Positions 1 to 8,018 of a DNA stretch of 64,000 nucleotides are shown here, one piece after another; the first letter of the stretch is position 1; every line of letters begins with the position of its first letter. Origin of the DNA: Oceanicola sp. 22II-s10i (GTDB taxonomy: Bacteria > Pseudomonadota > Alphaproteobacteria > Rhodobacterales > Rhodobacteraceae); contig NZ_AQQU01000005.1 of NCBI RefSeq assembly GCF_002210105.1, positions 124,001 through 188,000 on the forward strand. The letters run 5' to 3'. The notes beneath the pieces are model-generated. The model worked only from the letters and a program-made list of their open reading frames with translations. It did no database searches and had not been told where the DNA came from. The position numbers were made by a program, and so were the translations under genes.

Positions 1-1632
1 CGAGGACTGGGCCGAGCGGTATTCGTCCGGCGTCACTTCCTTGACCGTGGTCTGCACGCCCACGTCCGACCAGTATTGCGCGACCAGTTCGACGACTTCG
101 CCGCCGATGCCCTGCGTGGCGAACTGGACGTTCAGCACGAACTTGGCGCCGCCCGGCAGTTCCCGGAACCCGTCGCCGTCAGTGTCCACCATGCCGATCC
201 CGTCCAGCATCGCCTTGGCGCCGTCGGGGTCATATTCGGTGTACATCTTCTCGGTCTCGGGATCGACGAAGCTCGGCGTCGGCGAGAAGGCGATGAACTG
301 CTTCGGCACGCCCTGGCCGAAGAAGGCCGTCTCGTTCAGCTCGTCCCGGTTGATGGCGACGGACATCGCCTTGCGGAACTCGACATTGCCGAACAGCTCG
401 CGCTTGGCCATGTCCTCGCTCGTCACGTTGAAGCTGAAGGTCGGCATCGCGATGGTCGGCGCCAGCTGGACGGTGAAGTTCCCCTTCTCCTGGTTCTCCA
501 GCAGGATCGGCGCGGCGGCCAGCGTCAGCGACTGGGACTTGTAGTCGACCTCGCCGTTCACGAGCTTGAGGATACGCACCTCGTTGTCGTTGGCATAGGT
601 CTCGTCCTGGCGGCTGATGTAGGGCAGCTGCTGGCCGGTCGGGTCCACCATGAAGAAGTAGGGGTTGGCGACCAGCTTGCGGCCTTCCGTCGTCTCGGCC
701 GTGTAGATGTGCGACTCGAGCGTCGGGTAGGTCGATTTCGGCAGGCAGTCGACCTGGTCCGGGTTCTTCAGCATCGGCGTCGGCGTGTCGGTCCAGTCCG
801 AGTTGCCGTAATAGGCCGAGATCACCTCGAGCCCCGTGGCGAACCCGCATTCCGCCGCCAGCGTGTCGGCATCGGCGTTCAGATCCGGGTGGTATTCGCC
901 GAGGAAATGCTTGGGCAGGAAGGGCTGCGCGTAGACGGTCGCGAAGCTGGCCAGCAGGCCGGGCTTGGGCGACGGCAGGTTGAAGACCACCGTCTCGTCA
1001 TCCGGCGTGTCGACGGTCATCGGCTTGTCGGCGACCAGCGCATAGCCCTTGGGCTTTTCGATGACTTTCGAGTCCAGCGCGATGTTGTCGTACCAGAACT
1101 TCACATCGGCCGAGGTGAACGGCGCGCCGTCGGACCATTTGTGGCCCTTGCGCAGCTTGAAGGTCAGCTGGGTGAAATCGTCGTTCCATTCCCAGGACTT
1201 CGCCACGTTCGGCACGATGGTCTGCAGGTCGTCGGCATAGCGCACGAGGTTGACGTGGCGCACCGACAGGAAGTCGGAGGTGCCCGCCTCGGTCGCGTTC
1301 GAGATCGCGCGCAGCGTGCCGCCATAGGTGCCGATCGCATCGTAGGGCACCACGACGAGCGGCTCTTCCGGCAGGCGCTCTTCGAGCGGCGGCAGGTCGG
1401 GGTTGCCCTTGATCTCGGCATTGAGGGTTTCGATTTCGGGGTTCGCGGAGAAGGTCATCTCGCAGCCCGCCGCCGCCTCGAAGGCGCTCAGGTCGTATTG
1501 CTGCGGGAAGTCTCCGGGGGCCACGCCGCCCATGTCCGCCATGGTGACGGGCTTGCATTCGGCCCATGCCGTCCCCGCCATCAGGCAGGTGGCGGCCGCC
1601 GAAAGCAGCAGCGTTCTGGTGTGTCTGGTCAT
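1..1632 (-). CDS. Family 5 ABC transporter substrate-binding protein (C-terminus cut by window edge)
   Basis: Periplasmic binding protein for a peptide/opine-type ABC importer (SBP_bac_5 family). The first 544 residues are visible and the gene runs off the left edge. A signal peptide covers about residues 1-24 (cleavage after TAWA). Family hallmarks follow an unusually long N-terminal segment: GTYGGTLR at 101-108, VPNVAKSWEW at 140-149, and LRKGHKWSDGAPFTSADV from residue 160. The ATG at 1632 has GGAG just upstream. Permease and ATPase genes, if present, lie outside the window, so the ligand cannot be inferred. The gene is divergent from the neighbouring dehydrogenase homologue across 245 bp. 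The family call is firm; peptide specificity is not. Confidence 0.9.
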   Translation of the reverse strand, partial: MTRHTRTLLLSAAATCLMAGTAWAECKPVTMADMGGVAPGDFPQQYDLSAFEAAAGCEMTFSANPEIETLNAEIKGNPDLPPLEERLPEEPLVVVPYDAIGTYGGTLRAISNATEAGTSDFLSVRHVNLVRYADDLQTIVPNVAKSWEWNDDFTQLTFKLRKGHKWSDGAPFTSADVKFWYDNIALDSKVIEKPKGYALVADKPMTVDTPDDETVVFNLPSPKPGLLASFATVYAQPFLPKHFLGEYHPDLNADADTLAAECGFATGLEVISAYYGNSDWTDTPTPMLKNPDQVDCLPKSTYPTLESHIYTAETTEGRKLVANPYFFMVDPTGQQLPYISRQDETYANDNEVRILKLVNGEVDYKSQSLTLAAAPILLENQEKGNFTVQLAPTIAMPTFSFNVTSEDMAKRELFGNVEFRKAMSVAINRDELNETAFFGQGVPKQFIAFSPTPSFVDPETEKMYTEYDPDGAKAMLDGIGMVDTDGDGFRELPGGAKFVLNVQFATQGIGGEVVELVAQYWSDVGVQTTVKEVTPDEYRSAQSS

Positions 1633-1877
1633 TCTTCGCTCCGTTCCTGTCGTAAACGGCCCGGCTCTACCCCGGCCTTGTTTATGGTTTTATGACACCA
1701 CCCGCGCCTCAAGCGGGATGTTGGACGGCGATCCGTTCGCGCGTCAAGCGCGCGCTTCGCAAATCGGCAGGCCGCCGGGGAAGCGATTATTGATTGGGCA
1801 GTCAAATTCCGGCGGCACTGGCGGAGCCCCCTGCCCGGCGCTAGGCTCCGCCCCGGAGCGAGGAGAGGACCCCGAGA

Positions 1878-3089
1878 ATGCAGCGCACGATCACCTACGA
1901 TTTCCGGGCGGTCAGCCGCCCCTGCCGGATCCACAGCGGCGAGAACGCGCTGGACCGGCTGGGCGAGGAACTCAAGCGCGCCGGCGTGTCCCGCGCGCTG
2001 GTCCTGACCGGGCGGAGCATCGCGGGCGGCACGGACCTGCCCGACCGGCTGCGGGAGGCGGCGGGAGGCCGGATCGCCGCCGTGTTCGACCGGATGGGCA
2101 AGGACACCCCCCTCGATGATGTGGAAGCGGCCGTGGCGCTGGCGCGCGAGGAAGGCGCGGACGGGCTGATCGCCCTCGGCGGCGGCAGCGTGATCCAGGG
2201 CGCGCGGGTCAGCGCGATCCTGCTGGCCGAGAAAGGCACGCCGGTCGAACTGGCGACGCAGTATCCCGACGACGGCCCCGCGATCTCGCCCCGGCTGCTG
2301 GCCGACAAGCTGCCGATCGTGAACGTCCCCACCATCGGCACCACCGCGCAGGATCGCGGCGGCTCGCCCGTCCGCGCGCCCTCGCTGGGGCGGCGGCTGG
2401 AGTATTTCGACCCCAAGACGCGGCCTGCGGCCCTGTTCTGGGACCGCGCCGCGCTGGCCACCGCGCCGGAGGGGATGCTGAAGGCCACCGTCGCGATGAC
2501 ATGGTGGCGGTCGGTTCTGGACATGGGCTATTCCCGCGCGACGGTGCTGGCCGACCTGAACCGGCGCGAGGTGCTGGCGATCTCGGACCGCATCCGCCGG
2601 TCGCTGGCGGCGGGGGATGCGGGCGATGCGGTGCGGGCGGACCTCTGCGTGGCGACATGGCTGCAGAACCGGGCGGCGGACGATGGCGCCCGCGGGGTGA
2701 ACACGTGGGTGTCGCGGGTCAGCTACGCCTTCGCGGTGGCGCTGTTTCACACCCATGGCCATCTTGCGCAGGGGGCGGCTACGGCGGCGGTCGGGCCGAC
2801 CGTGATGCGGATGATGGGGCCGCGCGATCCGAAGGCGGTGGAAGGTATGGCCGACGCGCTCGGGATGCCGTTCACGGGGGCCGAGGCGACGGCGGCGGCG
2901 CTCGCGGACCGGATGGCCGGGGATTTCGCCTCGCTCGGGCATGCCACGGATTACACGGCGCTGGCGATCCCGAGGGACAGCGCGGAGGCCATGCTGGAGA
3001 ACGCGCTGTCGAACTTCAACGCCGACCCGAACCGGGAGTTCCGGCGCGAGAAGGACAGGATCGCGGCTGTGCTGGAAGCCTGCTGGTAG
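1878..3089 (+). CDS. Iron-containing alcohol dehydrogenase family protein with degenerate active site
   Basis: A 403-residue member of the group III (iron-dependent) alcohol dehydrogenase / maleylacetate reductase superfamily. Residues 101-104 give the GGGS nucleotide-binding turn, and 150-165 resembles the usual VPTTAGTGSE region (here VPTIGTTAQDRGGSPV). The key residues differ: the usual Asp of GGGSxxDxAK is Gln107, and the GxDxxxHAIE stretch that normally supplies the Asp and His metal ligands reads AMTWWRSVLD (206-215). Histidines 291, 293 and 295 remain in the later His region. A true dehydrogenase activity is therefore doubtful; a metal-free reductase or a non-catalytic role is possible. 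The ATG at 1878 follows a GAGGAGAGG ribosome site. No operon partner is visible. Confidence 0.75.
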   Translation: MQRTITYDFRAVSRPCRIHSGENALDRLGEELKRAGVSRALVLTGRSIAGGTDLPDRLREAAGGRIAAVFDRMGKDTPLDDVEAAVALAREEGADGLIALGGGSVIQGARVSAILLAEKGTPVELATQYPDDGPAISPRLLADKLPIVNVPTIGTTAQDRGGSPVRAPSLGRRLEYFDPKTRPAALFWDRAALATAPEGMLKATVAMTWWRSVLDMGYSRATVLADLNRREVLAISDRIRRSLAAGDAGDAVRADLCVATWLQNRAADDGARGVNTWVSRVSYAFAVALFHTHGHLAQGAATAAVGPTVMRMMGPRDPKAVEGMADALGMPFTGAEATAAALADRMAGDFASLGHATDYTALAIPRDSAEAMLENALSNFNADPNREFRREKDRIAAVLEACW

Positions 3090-3110
3090 GCGCGCGCTTG
3101 CCTCGTGGCC

Positions 3111-3530
3111 GCATTCGAAACGTCCGGGAGCCTGCCCGTGGGTGGGCGCTCCGACGATTGAACGGCGCGCTTTATCCGGGCCACGCCCCTCCTCTGCCAA
3201 GGTCAGCGCGCGGGTGACACAGCGCCTACCCGCCGGGACGGGCAGGCGCTCGGCGCGGCGGGCTTCGCCCTTGTTCCGCGCCCGGTCGGGAACCGCAACC
3301 GGCGGATCGACCCTTCACGCATTCAAACGGTCGGTAGCCTGCCCGTGGGTGGGCGCTCCAACGGTTGAACGGCGCGCTTTATCCCGCCACACCCATCCTT
3401 TGCCGAAAGTCATCGCGCGGATGACACAGCGCCTACCCGCAGGGACGGGCAGGCGCTAGGCGCGGCGGCTTCGCCTTGATTCCGCGCCCGGTCGGGAACT
3501 GCACCCGGCGTATCCGCCCATACAGCATCC
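3111..3530. repeat. 207-bp direct tandem repeat, two copies plus a partial third
   Basis: Copy 1 begins at 3111 (gcattcgaaacg...) and copy 2 at 3319 (gcattcaaacgg...). The shared block cctgcccgtgggtgggcgct starts at 3131 and at 3338, an offset of 207 bp. A degenerate beginning of a third copy (cagcatccaaccg...) follows near 3530. Each copy ends with a GC-rich dyad, gcgcctaccc...gggcaggcgc, at 3222-3249 and 3429-3456, which could form a hairpin. The copies differ at scattered positions, so the duplication is not recent. Function unknown. Confidence 0.8.
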
Positions 3531-3742
3531 AACCGTCCAGTTCCCCTGCCCGCCGGAACAGCCGAGCCAAACACGACGATTTCTACTGCGTGCCGCTCCG
3601 GTCAGCCAAAGCATCATCTCCCCCACGCAACCCGCCGCCGATCTTCGCACCTGCGGCGTAGCCCGTGGCTTTACAACCATCCGACCGGCAGGTTGAATGC
3701 GACTCGCTCCACATGCGTGTGATCGGCCAAAGCGTGCTTGCC

Positions 3743-3762
3743 GATCGGTCAGTTGACCGGTC
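3743..3762. promoter_or_regulatory. Candidate operator palindrome upstream of CoA operon
   Basis: GATCGGTCA-gt-TGACCGGTC is an inverted repeat with 8 of 9 matching pairs. It lies 88 bp before the first gene of the 3850-10463 operon. The size and symmetry fit a TetR- or GntR-type operator, but no regulator gene is adjacent and no consensus was tested. Confidence 0.4.
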
Positions 3763-3849
3763 TCATGCCTCCGACAGCCCGGTCCGGGAGGAACGCGCGA
3801 TGCGCTGCCAGCATCGCAGGAGCGGGTGCGAACCAGGGAGGTCAGACCG

Positions 3850-5037
3850 ATGAACGTGCAGGACAGCCAGCTGTCAGCCTTCCGCGCCGAGGCGCGGGAA
3901 TGGCTGGACCGGAATTTCCCCAAGAGCCTTGCCGGACGGCGCGAGGAACTGATGGACGCAGCCCCCCTCTATCCCGAGGGCGAGGACTGGGCGGCCTGGA
4001 AGACCGCCATGGGCGGCAAGGGCTGGGGCACCCCCACATGGCCCGCCGAATACGGCGGCGGCGGCCTGAGCAAGGCCGAGGCCCGCATCCTGAACGACGA
4101 GATCGAACGCATCGGCGGCTTCAACCCGATCATGGGCATGGGCGTGAACATGCTCGGGCCGACGCTGCTGGAATACGGCAGCGAGGAACAGAAGACACGG
4201 CACATCCCGCCGGTGGTCACGGGCGACATCCGCTGGTGCCAGGGCTACTCCGAACCGGGCGCCGGGTCCGACCTCGCCAGCCTCAAGACCAAGGCCGAGG
4301 ACAAGGGCGACCACTACCTCGTCAACGGGCAGAAGATCTGGACCTCCGGCTCGATGTACGCCGACTGGTGCTTCTGCCTCGTGCGGACCAACAACGACCA
4401 CAAGCACGAAGGCATCTCCTTCCTGCTGATCGACATGAAAACCCCCGGCGTCGAGGTTCGCCCGATCACCCTGATCAGCGGCAAGCAGACCTTCGCCGAG
4501 GTGTTCTTTACTGACGTGAAAGTGCCCAAGGGCAACCTCGTCGGTGAACTGCGGCAGGGCTGGACCATCGCCAAGCGCCTGATGCAGCACGAACGCAACG
4601 GCATCGGCGCGCGCAAGGCGAGCCAGGGCGAACTGCGCCCGGTGCACGAGGTGGCCATCGAATACATCGGCACCGATGACCAGGGCCGGATCGCGGATGC
4701 CGATCTGCGCGCCCGGATCGCCCGCCACCAGATGTGGGAGCGCGCGCAGCGCCTGACGGTCGAGCGCGTCGTCGCCGAAAGCAAACAGGGCCCGTCCGAG
4801 GCGACCTCGGTGATGAAGAACGCGGGCTCCGTCTCGATCCAGACCCGTGAAGAGCTGCTGATGGAGATCATGGGCACGCAGGGCATCGGCTGGGACGGCG
4901 ACGACTACACGCAGGTCGAAAAGGAACAGGCCCGCCAGATGCTGCAGAACAAGGCCAACTCGATCTACGGCGGCACCTACGAAATCCAGAACAACATCAT
5001 TTCCAAGCGCATCCTCGGGATGCTGGATCACCAGTAA
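3850..5037 (+). CDS. Acyl-CoA dehydrogenase, predicted catalytic (alpha) subunit
   Basis: A 395-residue acyl-CoA dehydrogenase. It carries the FAD/substrate signature WCQGYSEPGAGSDLAS and a C-terminal IYGGTYEIQNNIISKRILG segment. That segment has Gly where medium-chain enzymes have their catalytic Glu. A Glu at residue 248 (QHER, helix G position) matches the alternative catalytic base of the LCAD/isovaleryl and steroid-type FadE enzymes. The next gene encodes a partner-like dehydrogenase without either Glu, which suggests an alpha2-beta2 heteromer. The start at 3850 follows GGGAGG; a frame 24 bp upstream is open but lacks a ribosome site. First gene of a five-gene operon. Substrate unknown. 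Confidence 0.92.
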   Translation: MNVQDSQLSAFRAEAREWLDRNFPKSLAGRREELMDAAPLYPEGEDWAAWKTAMGGKGWGTPTWPAEYGGGGLSKAEARILNDEIERIGGFNPIMGMGVNMLGPTLLEYGSEEQKTRHIPPVVTGDIRWCQGYSEPGAGSDLASLKTKAEDKGDHYLVNGQKIWTSGSMYADWCFCLVRTNNDHKHEGISFLLIDMKTPGVEVRPITLISGKQTFAEVFFTDVKVPKGNLVGELRQGWTIAKRLMQHERNGIGARKASQGELRPVHEVAIEYIGTDDQGRIADADLRARIARHQMWERAQRLTVERVVAESKQGPSEATSVMKNAGSVSIQTREELLMEIMGTQGIGWDGDDYTQVEKEQARQMLQNKANSIYGGTYEIQNNIISKRILGMLDHQ

Positions 5038-5052
5038 GCGGAGGACGGGACA

Positions 5053-6183
5053 ATGGCGGTTCTCAACGAAGAACAGCAGATGCTGCGCGACGGCGCGCAG
5101 GACTGGGTGACCGACCGCGCGCCGGTCTCGGCCTTCCGCAAGATGCGGGACAGCGGCGAGACGACGGACAAGGCGCTCTGGAAGGAGATCGCGGAAATGG
5201 GCTGGGCGGGGATCGTGATCCCCGAGGAATACGGCGGGTCCGACTTCGGCCTGACCGGCATGGGGCTGGTGCTGGAGGAGACGGGCAAGACCCTGACCGC
5301 CTCGCCGCTCTTCATCTCGGGCCTCGTGGCCGCGACCGCGCTCAAGGAGATGGGCTCGGACGCGCAGAAATCCGAATGGCTGCCCAAGATCGCCGACGGC
5401 TCGGCCATCGTGACGCTGGCGGTGGACGAAGGCACCCGGCACGACACGGCCAGGACCAAGCTGGAGGCGAAGGCCTCGGGCGACGGCTATAGCCTGTCGG
5501 GCACCAAGACGATGGTGATCGAGGGCATGGCCGCCGATGCGATGCTGGTCCTCGCCCGCACGGGCGGCGCGGCCGGTGACACGGACGGGCTGACGCTGTT
5601 CCTCGTCCCGGCGGACGCCAAGGGCGTGACCCGCTCGCCGCTCGCCGTGTTCGACTACCGGGGCTACGCCAAGGTCAGCTTCGACGGCGTGACGGTCGGC
5701 AAGGACGCGGTCCTCGGCACCGTCGGCGGGGCGCACGCGCCGCTCGAAAAGGTGCTCGACGTGGCCCGCGTGGGCATCGCGGCGGAAATGCTCGGCATGT
5801 GCCAGCAGGCCTTCGACACGACGCTCGCCTACCTGAAGACGCGCGTCCAGTTCAACACGATCCTCGCCCAGTTCCAGGCCCTGCAGCACCGCATGGCGGA
5901 CCTGTTCATGGAACTGCAACTGGCACGCTCGGTCGTCGAACACGCGGTCCGCGCGATCGACGCAGGATCCGACGATGCCGAGGAAGCGGCGGTGCTCGCC
6001 AAGGGCTTCGTCGGGGACGTGTCCAACCGGATGACCCGCCAGATGATCCAGCTGCACGGCGGGATCGGCATGACGGATCAATACGACGCGGGCTTCTACA
6101 TCAAGCGGTCGCGCGCGCTCGAGGCGACCTTCGGCAACCAGGCCCAGCACGTCGAACGCTGGGCGCAGATGCGCGGCTACTGA
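5053..6183 (+). CDS. Acyl-CoA dehydrogenase, predicted partner (beta) subunit
   Basis: A 376-residue acyl-CoA dehydrogenase fold protein, 15 bp downstream of its likely partner. N-terminal helices (MGWAGIVIPEEYGGSDFG) and the late QLHGGIGMTDQY FAD-site motif are present. The helix-G position reads DVARVGIA (Arg instead of Glu-Arg), and the C-terminal catalytic loop reads ALEATFGNQAQH rather than YEGTxEIQ. Neither canonical catalytic Glu is therefore visible. In actinobacterial steroid side-chain dehydrogenases one chain of each pair similarly lacks the base, so this chain probably completes the FAD site of the preceding subunit. The ATG has GGAGGACGGG upstream. Confidence 0.9.
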   Translation: MAVLNEEQQMLRDGAQDWVTDRAPVSAFRKMRDSGETTDKALWKEIAEMGWAGIVIPEEYGGSDFGLTGMGLVLEETGKTLTASPLFISGLVAATALKEMGSDAQKSEWLPKIADGSAIVTLAVDEGTRHDTARTKLEAKASGDGYSLSGTKTMVIEGMAADAMLVLARTGGAAGDTDGLTLFLVPADAKGVTRSPLAVFDYRGYAKVSFDGVTVGKDAVLGTVGGAHAPLEKVLDVARVGIAAEMLGMCQQAFDTTLAYLKTRVQFNTILAQFQALQHRMADLFMELQLARSVVEHAVRAIDAGSDDAEEAAVLAKGFVGDVSNRMTRQMIQLHGGIGMTDQYDAGFYIKRSRALEATFGNQAQHVERWAQMRGY

Positions 6184-6198
6184 GAGGATTAGACCAAC

Positions 6199-7062
6199 AT
6201 GGGTGTTCCCTATCCCGACCTTCTGTCGATGTCGTCCAAGGGCGACGACTGTTCCTACACCGACCGCGAGGTGATGCTCTACGCCCTCGGGATCGGCATG
6301 GGCACCGACCCGCTGAACGAGGACGAACTGGCCTTCGTCAACGAGGGCTGGCTGACCCCGCGCGAACCGACGCTGAAGGTCGTGCCGACCTTCGCCTCGA
6401 CCTTCGGCTACTTCGCCCGCCCGCCGGTGCTGCCGGTGAACCGGGTCAAGGTGGTGGACGCCGCGCGCGACATCCTGTTCCACAAGCCGATGCCGATCAC
6501 CGCCAAGCTGACGGCGGACAGCACCTATACCGGGGCCTGGGACAAGGGCGACAAGGGCGCGATCATCCAGCGTGAATCGGTGGTGAAGGACGAAACCGGC
6601 GATCCGGTCTGCACGATCCGTGGCATGTCATTCGCCCGCGGCGACGGCAATTTCGGCGGCCCGACCGAGGGCAATCCGGAACCGCACCAGGCGCCGGACC
6701 GCAGCCCGGACCTGACCGTCGACATCCCGACGACGCCGGGACAGGCGCTGATCTTCCGCCTGGCTGGCGACCGCAACCCGCTGCATTCGGACCCGGAATT
6801 CGGGACCAAGGCGGGGTTCGAGCGGCCGATCCTGCACGGCATGTGCACCTACGGCATCACCTGCCGCGCGGTGCTGTCGACCTTCGCCGACTGGGATCCG
6901 AACGCCTTCCGCCGCCACGCGGCGCAGTTCCGGTCGCCGGTCTATCCGGGCGAGACGATCACGGTCGACATGTGGAAGGACGGCGGCACCATCAGCTTCG
7001 AGGCCCGCGTCAAGGCGCGCGGCGTGACTGTGGTCAAGCACGGGCTGACCGAACTGGGCTGA
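6199..7062 (+). CDS. MaoC-type 2-enoyl-CoA hydratase 2 (double hotdog)
   Basis: A 287-residue protein resembling the hydratase-2 domain of peroxisomal multifunctional enzyme type 2. The N-terminal hotdog (residues 1-150, with SYTDREVMLYALGIGMG) is followed by a catalytic C-terminal hotdog carrying GDRNPLHSDPEF (190-201; Asp191, His196) and PILHGMCTYG (210-219). It should hydrate trans-2-enoyl-CoA to (3R)-hydroxyacyl-CoA. The ATG at 6199 lies 15 bp after the dehydrogenase stop with an AGAGGA site. The next gene encodes the matching (3R)-hydroxyacyl-CoA dehydrogenase, so the two reproduce a split MFE-2. Confidence 0.93.
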   Translation: MGVPYPDLLSMSSKGDDCSYTDREVMLYALGIGMGTDPLNEDELAFVNEGWLTPREPTLKVVPTFASTFGYFARPPVLPVNRVKVVDAARDILFHKPMPITAKLTADSTYTGAWDKGDKGAIIQRESVVKDETGDPVCTIRGMSFARGDGNFGGPTEGNPEPHQAPDRSPDLTVDIPTTPGQALIFRLAGDRNPLHSDPEFGTKAGFERPILHGMCTYGITCRAVLSTFADWDPNAFRRHAAQFRSPVYPGETITVDMWKDGGTISFEARVKARGVTVVKHGLTELG

Positions 7063-7064
7063 CT

Positions 7065-7093
7065 GCTCATCGGCCCTCGCGGGCCGCCTCGCC
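7065..7093 (+). repeat. Dispersed 29-bp intergenic repeat, copy 1
   Basis: The segment gctcatcggccctcgcggg...cgcctcgcc in the 79-bp gap between hydratase and dehydrogenase genes matches 27 of 29 bases at 15828-15856. It contains a ggccctcgcgggcc hairpin. It may be a small intergenic repeat family or an mRNA-processing hairpin. Confidence 0.55.
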
Positions 7094-7141
7094 GCACCCC
7101 GGCGGGGCAAAACCGAATCCAAACAGCAAGACGGAGACACC

Positions 7142-8008
7142 ATGGGACTTCTCGACGGTAAGGTCGCAATCATCACCGGCGCCGGCAACGGTCTGGGCAA
7201 GGCATATGCCCTGCTCTTCGCCAAGGAGGGCGCGAAGGTCCTCGTCAACGACCTCGGCGGCGCGCGCGACGGCTCGGGCGGCTCGATCGGCGCGGCGCAG
7301 GCCGTGGTGGACGAGATCAAGGCGGCCGGCGGCGAAGCCATCGCCAACGGCAACGACGTCTCCACCATGGAAGGCGGCCAGGCGATCTTTGACCAGGCCA
7401 TCGGCGAATGGGGCAAGGTCGACATCCTGATCAACAACGCCGGCATCCTGCGGGACGAGACGTTCCACAAAGGCACCGAGCAGAACTGGGACCTGGTGCT
7501 GAAGGTCCACCTCAAGGGCACCTACTGCTGCACCAAGCCGGTCTGGCAGTGGATGCGCGACAACGGCGGCGGCGTGGTCGTGAACACCACTTCCACCTCG
7601 GGCCTGATCGGCAACTTCGGCCAGACCAACTACGGCGCGGCCAAGGCCGGTATCGCGGGGCTGACCCGCAACCTCGCCATCGAGGGCCGCAAGTACAAGA
7701 TCCGTGTCTGGGGCATGTCGCCCGGCGCGCTGACCCGGATGACCGAGGACCTGCCCCGCTACCGCGAGATGGCCGACAAGGGCGAGGAGTTCCCGATCAC
7801 CGGCCAGCCCGAGACCATCGCGCAGGCGATGCTCTACATGTGCTCGGACCTCAGCGGCGACCAGACCGGCAAGTTCATGCACGTCGCCCGTCAGGGCGTG
7901 GCCGAGCTGAAAGTCATGCGCGCCCCCGGCTGGGCGCCGACGCATGGCTACACCGCGCAGGAAATCGCGGACCACTACGACGAGATCTTCTTCCCCGACA
8001 ACGCATAA
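7142..8008 (+). CDS. (3R)-hydroxyacyl-CoA dehydrogenase, MFE-2-like SDR
   Basis: A 288-residue short-chain dehydrogenase. The cofactor motif TGAGNGLGKAYA lies at 13-24, VNDLGG follows beta-2 (a feature of MFE-2 dehydrogenase domains), then NNAGILRD, the catalytic Ser in NTTSTSG, and NYGAAKAG with the Tyr-x3-Lys pair. It should oxidise the (3R)-hydroxyacyl-CoA made by the preceding hydratase, using NAD+. A GGAGACACC site precedes the ATG. The C-terminal 60 residues extend beyond the core fold, as in MFE-2. No thiolase follows; a CoA-transferase gene comes next. Confidence 0.93.
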   Translation: MGLLDGKVAIITGAGNGLGKAYALLFAKEGAKVLVNDLGGARDGSGGSIGAAQAVVDEIKAAGGEAIANGNDVSTMEGGQAIFDQAIGEWGKVDILINNAGILRDETFHKGTEQNWDLVLKVHLKGTYCCTKPVWQWMRDNGGGVVVNTTSTSGLIGNFGQTNYGAAKAGIAGLTRNLAIEGRKYKIRVWGMSPGALTRMTEDLPRYREMADKGEEFPITGQPETIAQAMLYMCSDLSGDQTGKFMHVARQGVAELKVMRAPGWAPTHGYTAQEIADHYDEIFFPDNA

Positions 8009-8018
8009 GGCCAAGACA

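Larger units (their letters stand above)
3090..3849. other. 760-bp intergenic stretch with tandem repeat and operator-like palindrome
   Basis: No convincing gene is seen. The left half holds a roughly 207-bp direct tandem repeat (separate entry). The right half holds a 20-bp palindrome about 90 bp upstream of the acyl-CoA dehydrogenase operon. Short open frames here lack ribosome sites and family resemblance. Confidence 0.6.

Noticed and set aside
76-1695. 539-codon plus-strand frame opposite the binding-protein gene
   Set aside because: His/Arg/Val-rich antisense shadow typical of GC-rich coding DNA; the minus strand encodes a clear solute-binding protein.
3874-6483. 869-codon minus-strand frame opposite the dehydrogenase pair
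   Set aside because: Antisense shadow; the plus strand encodes two clear acyl-CoA dehydrogenases with ribosome sites.
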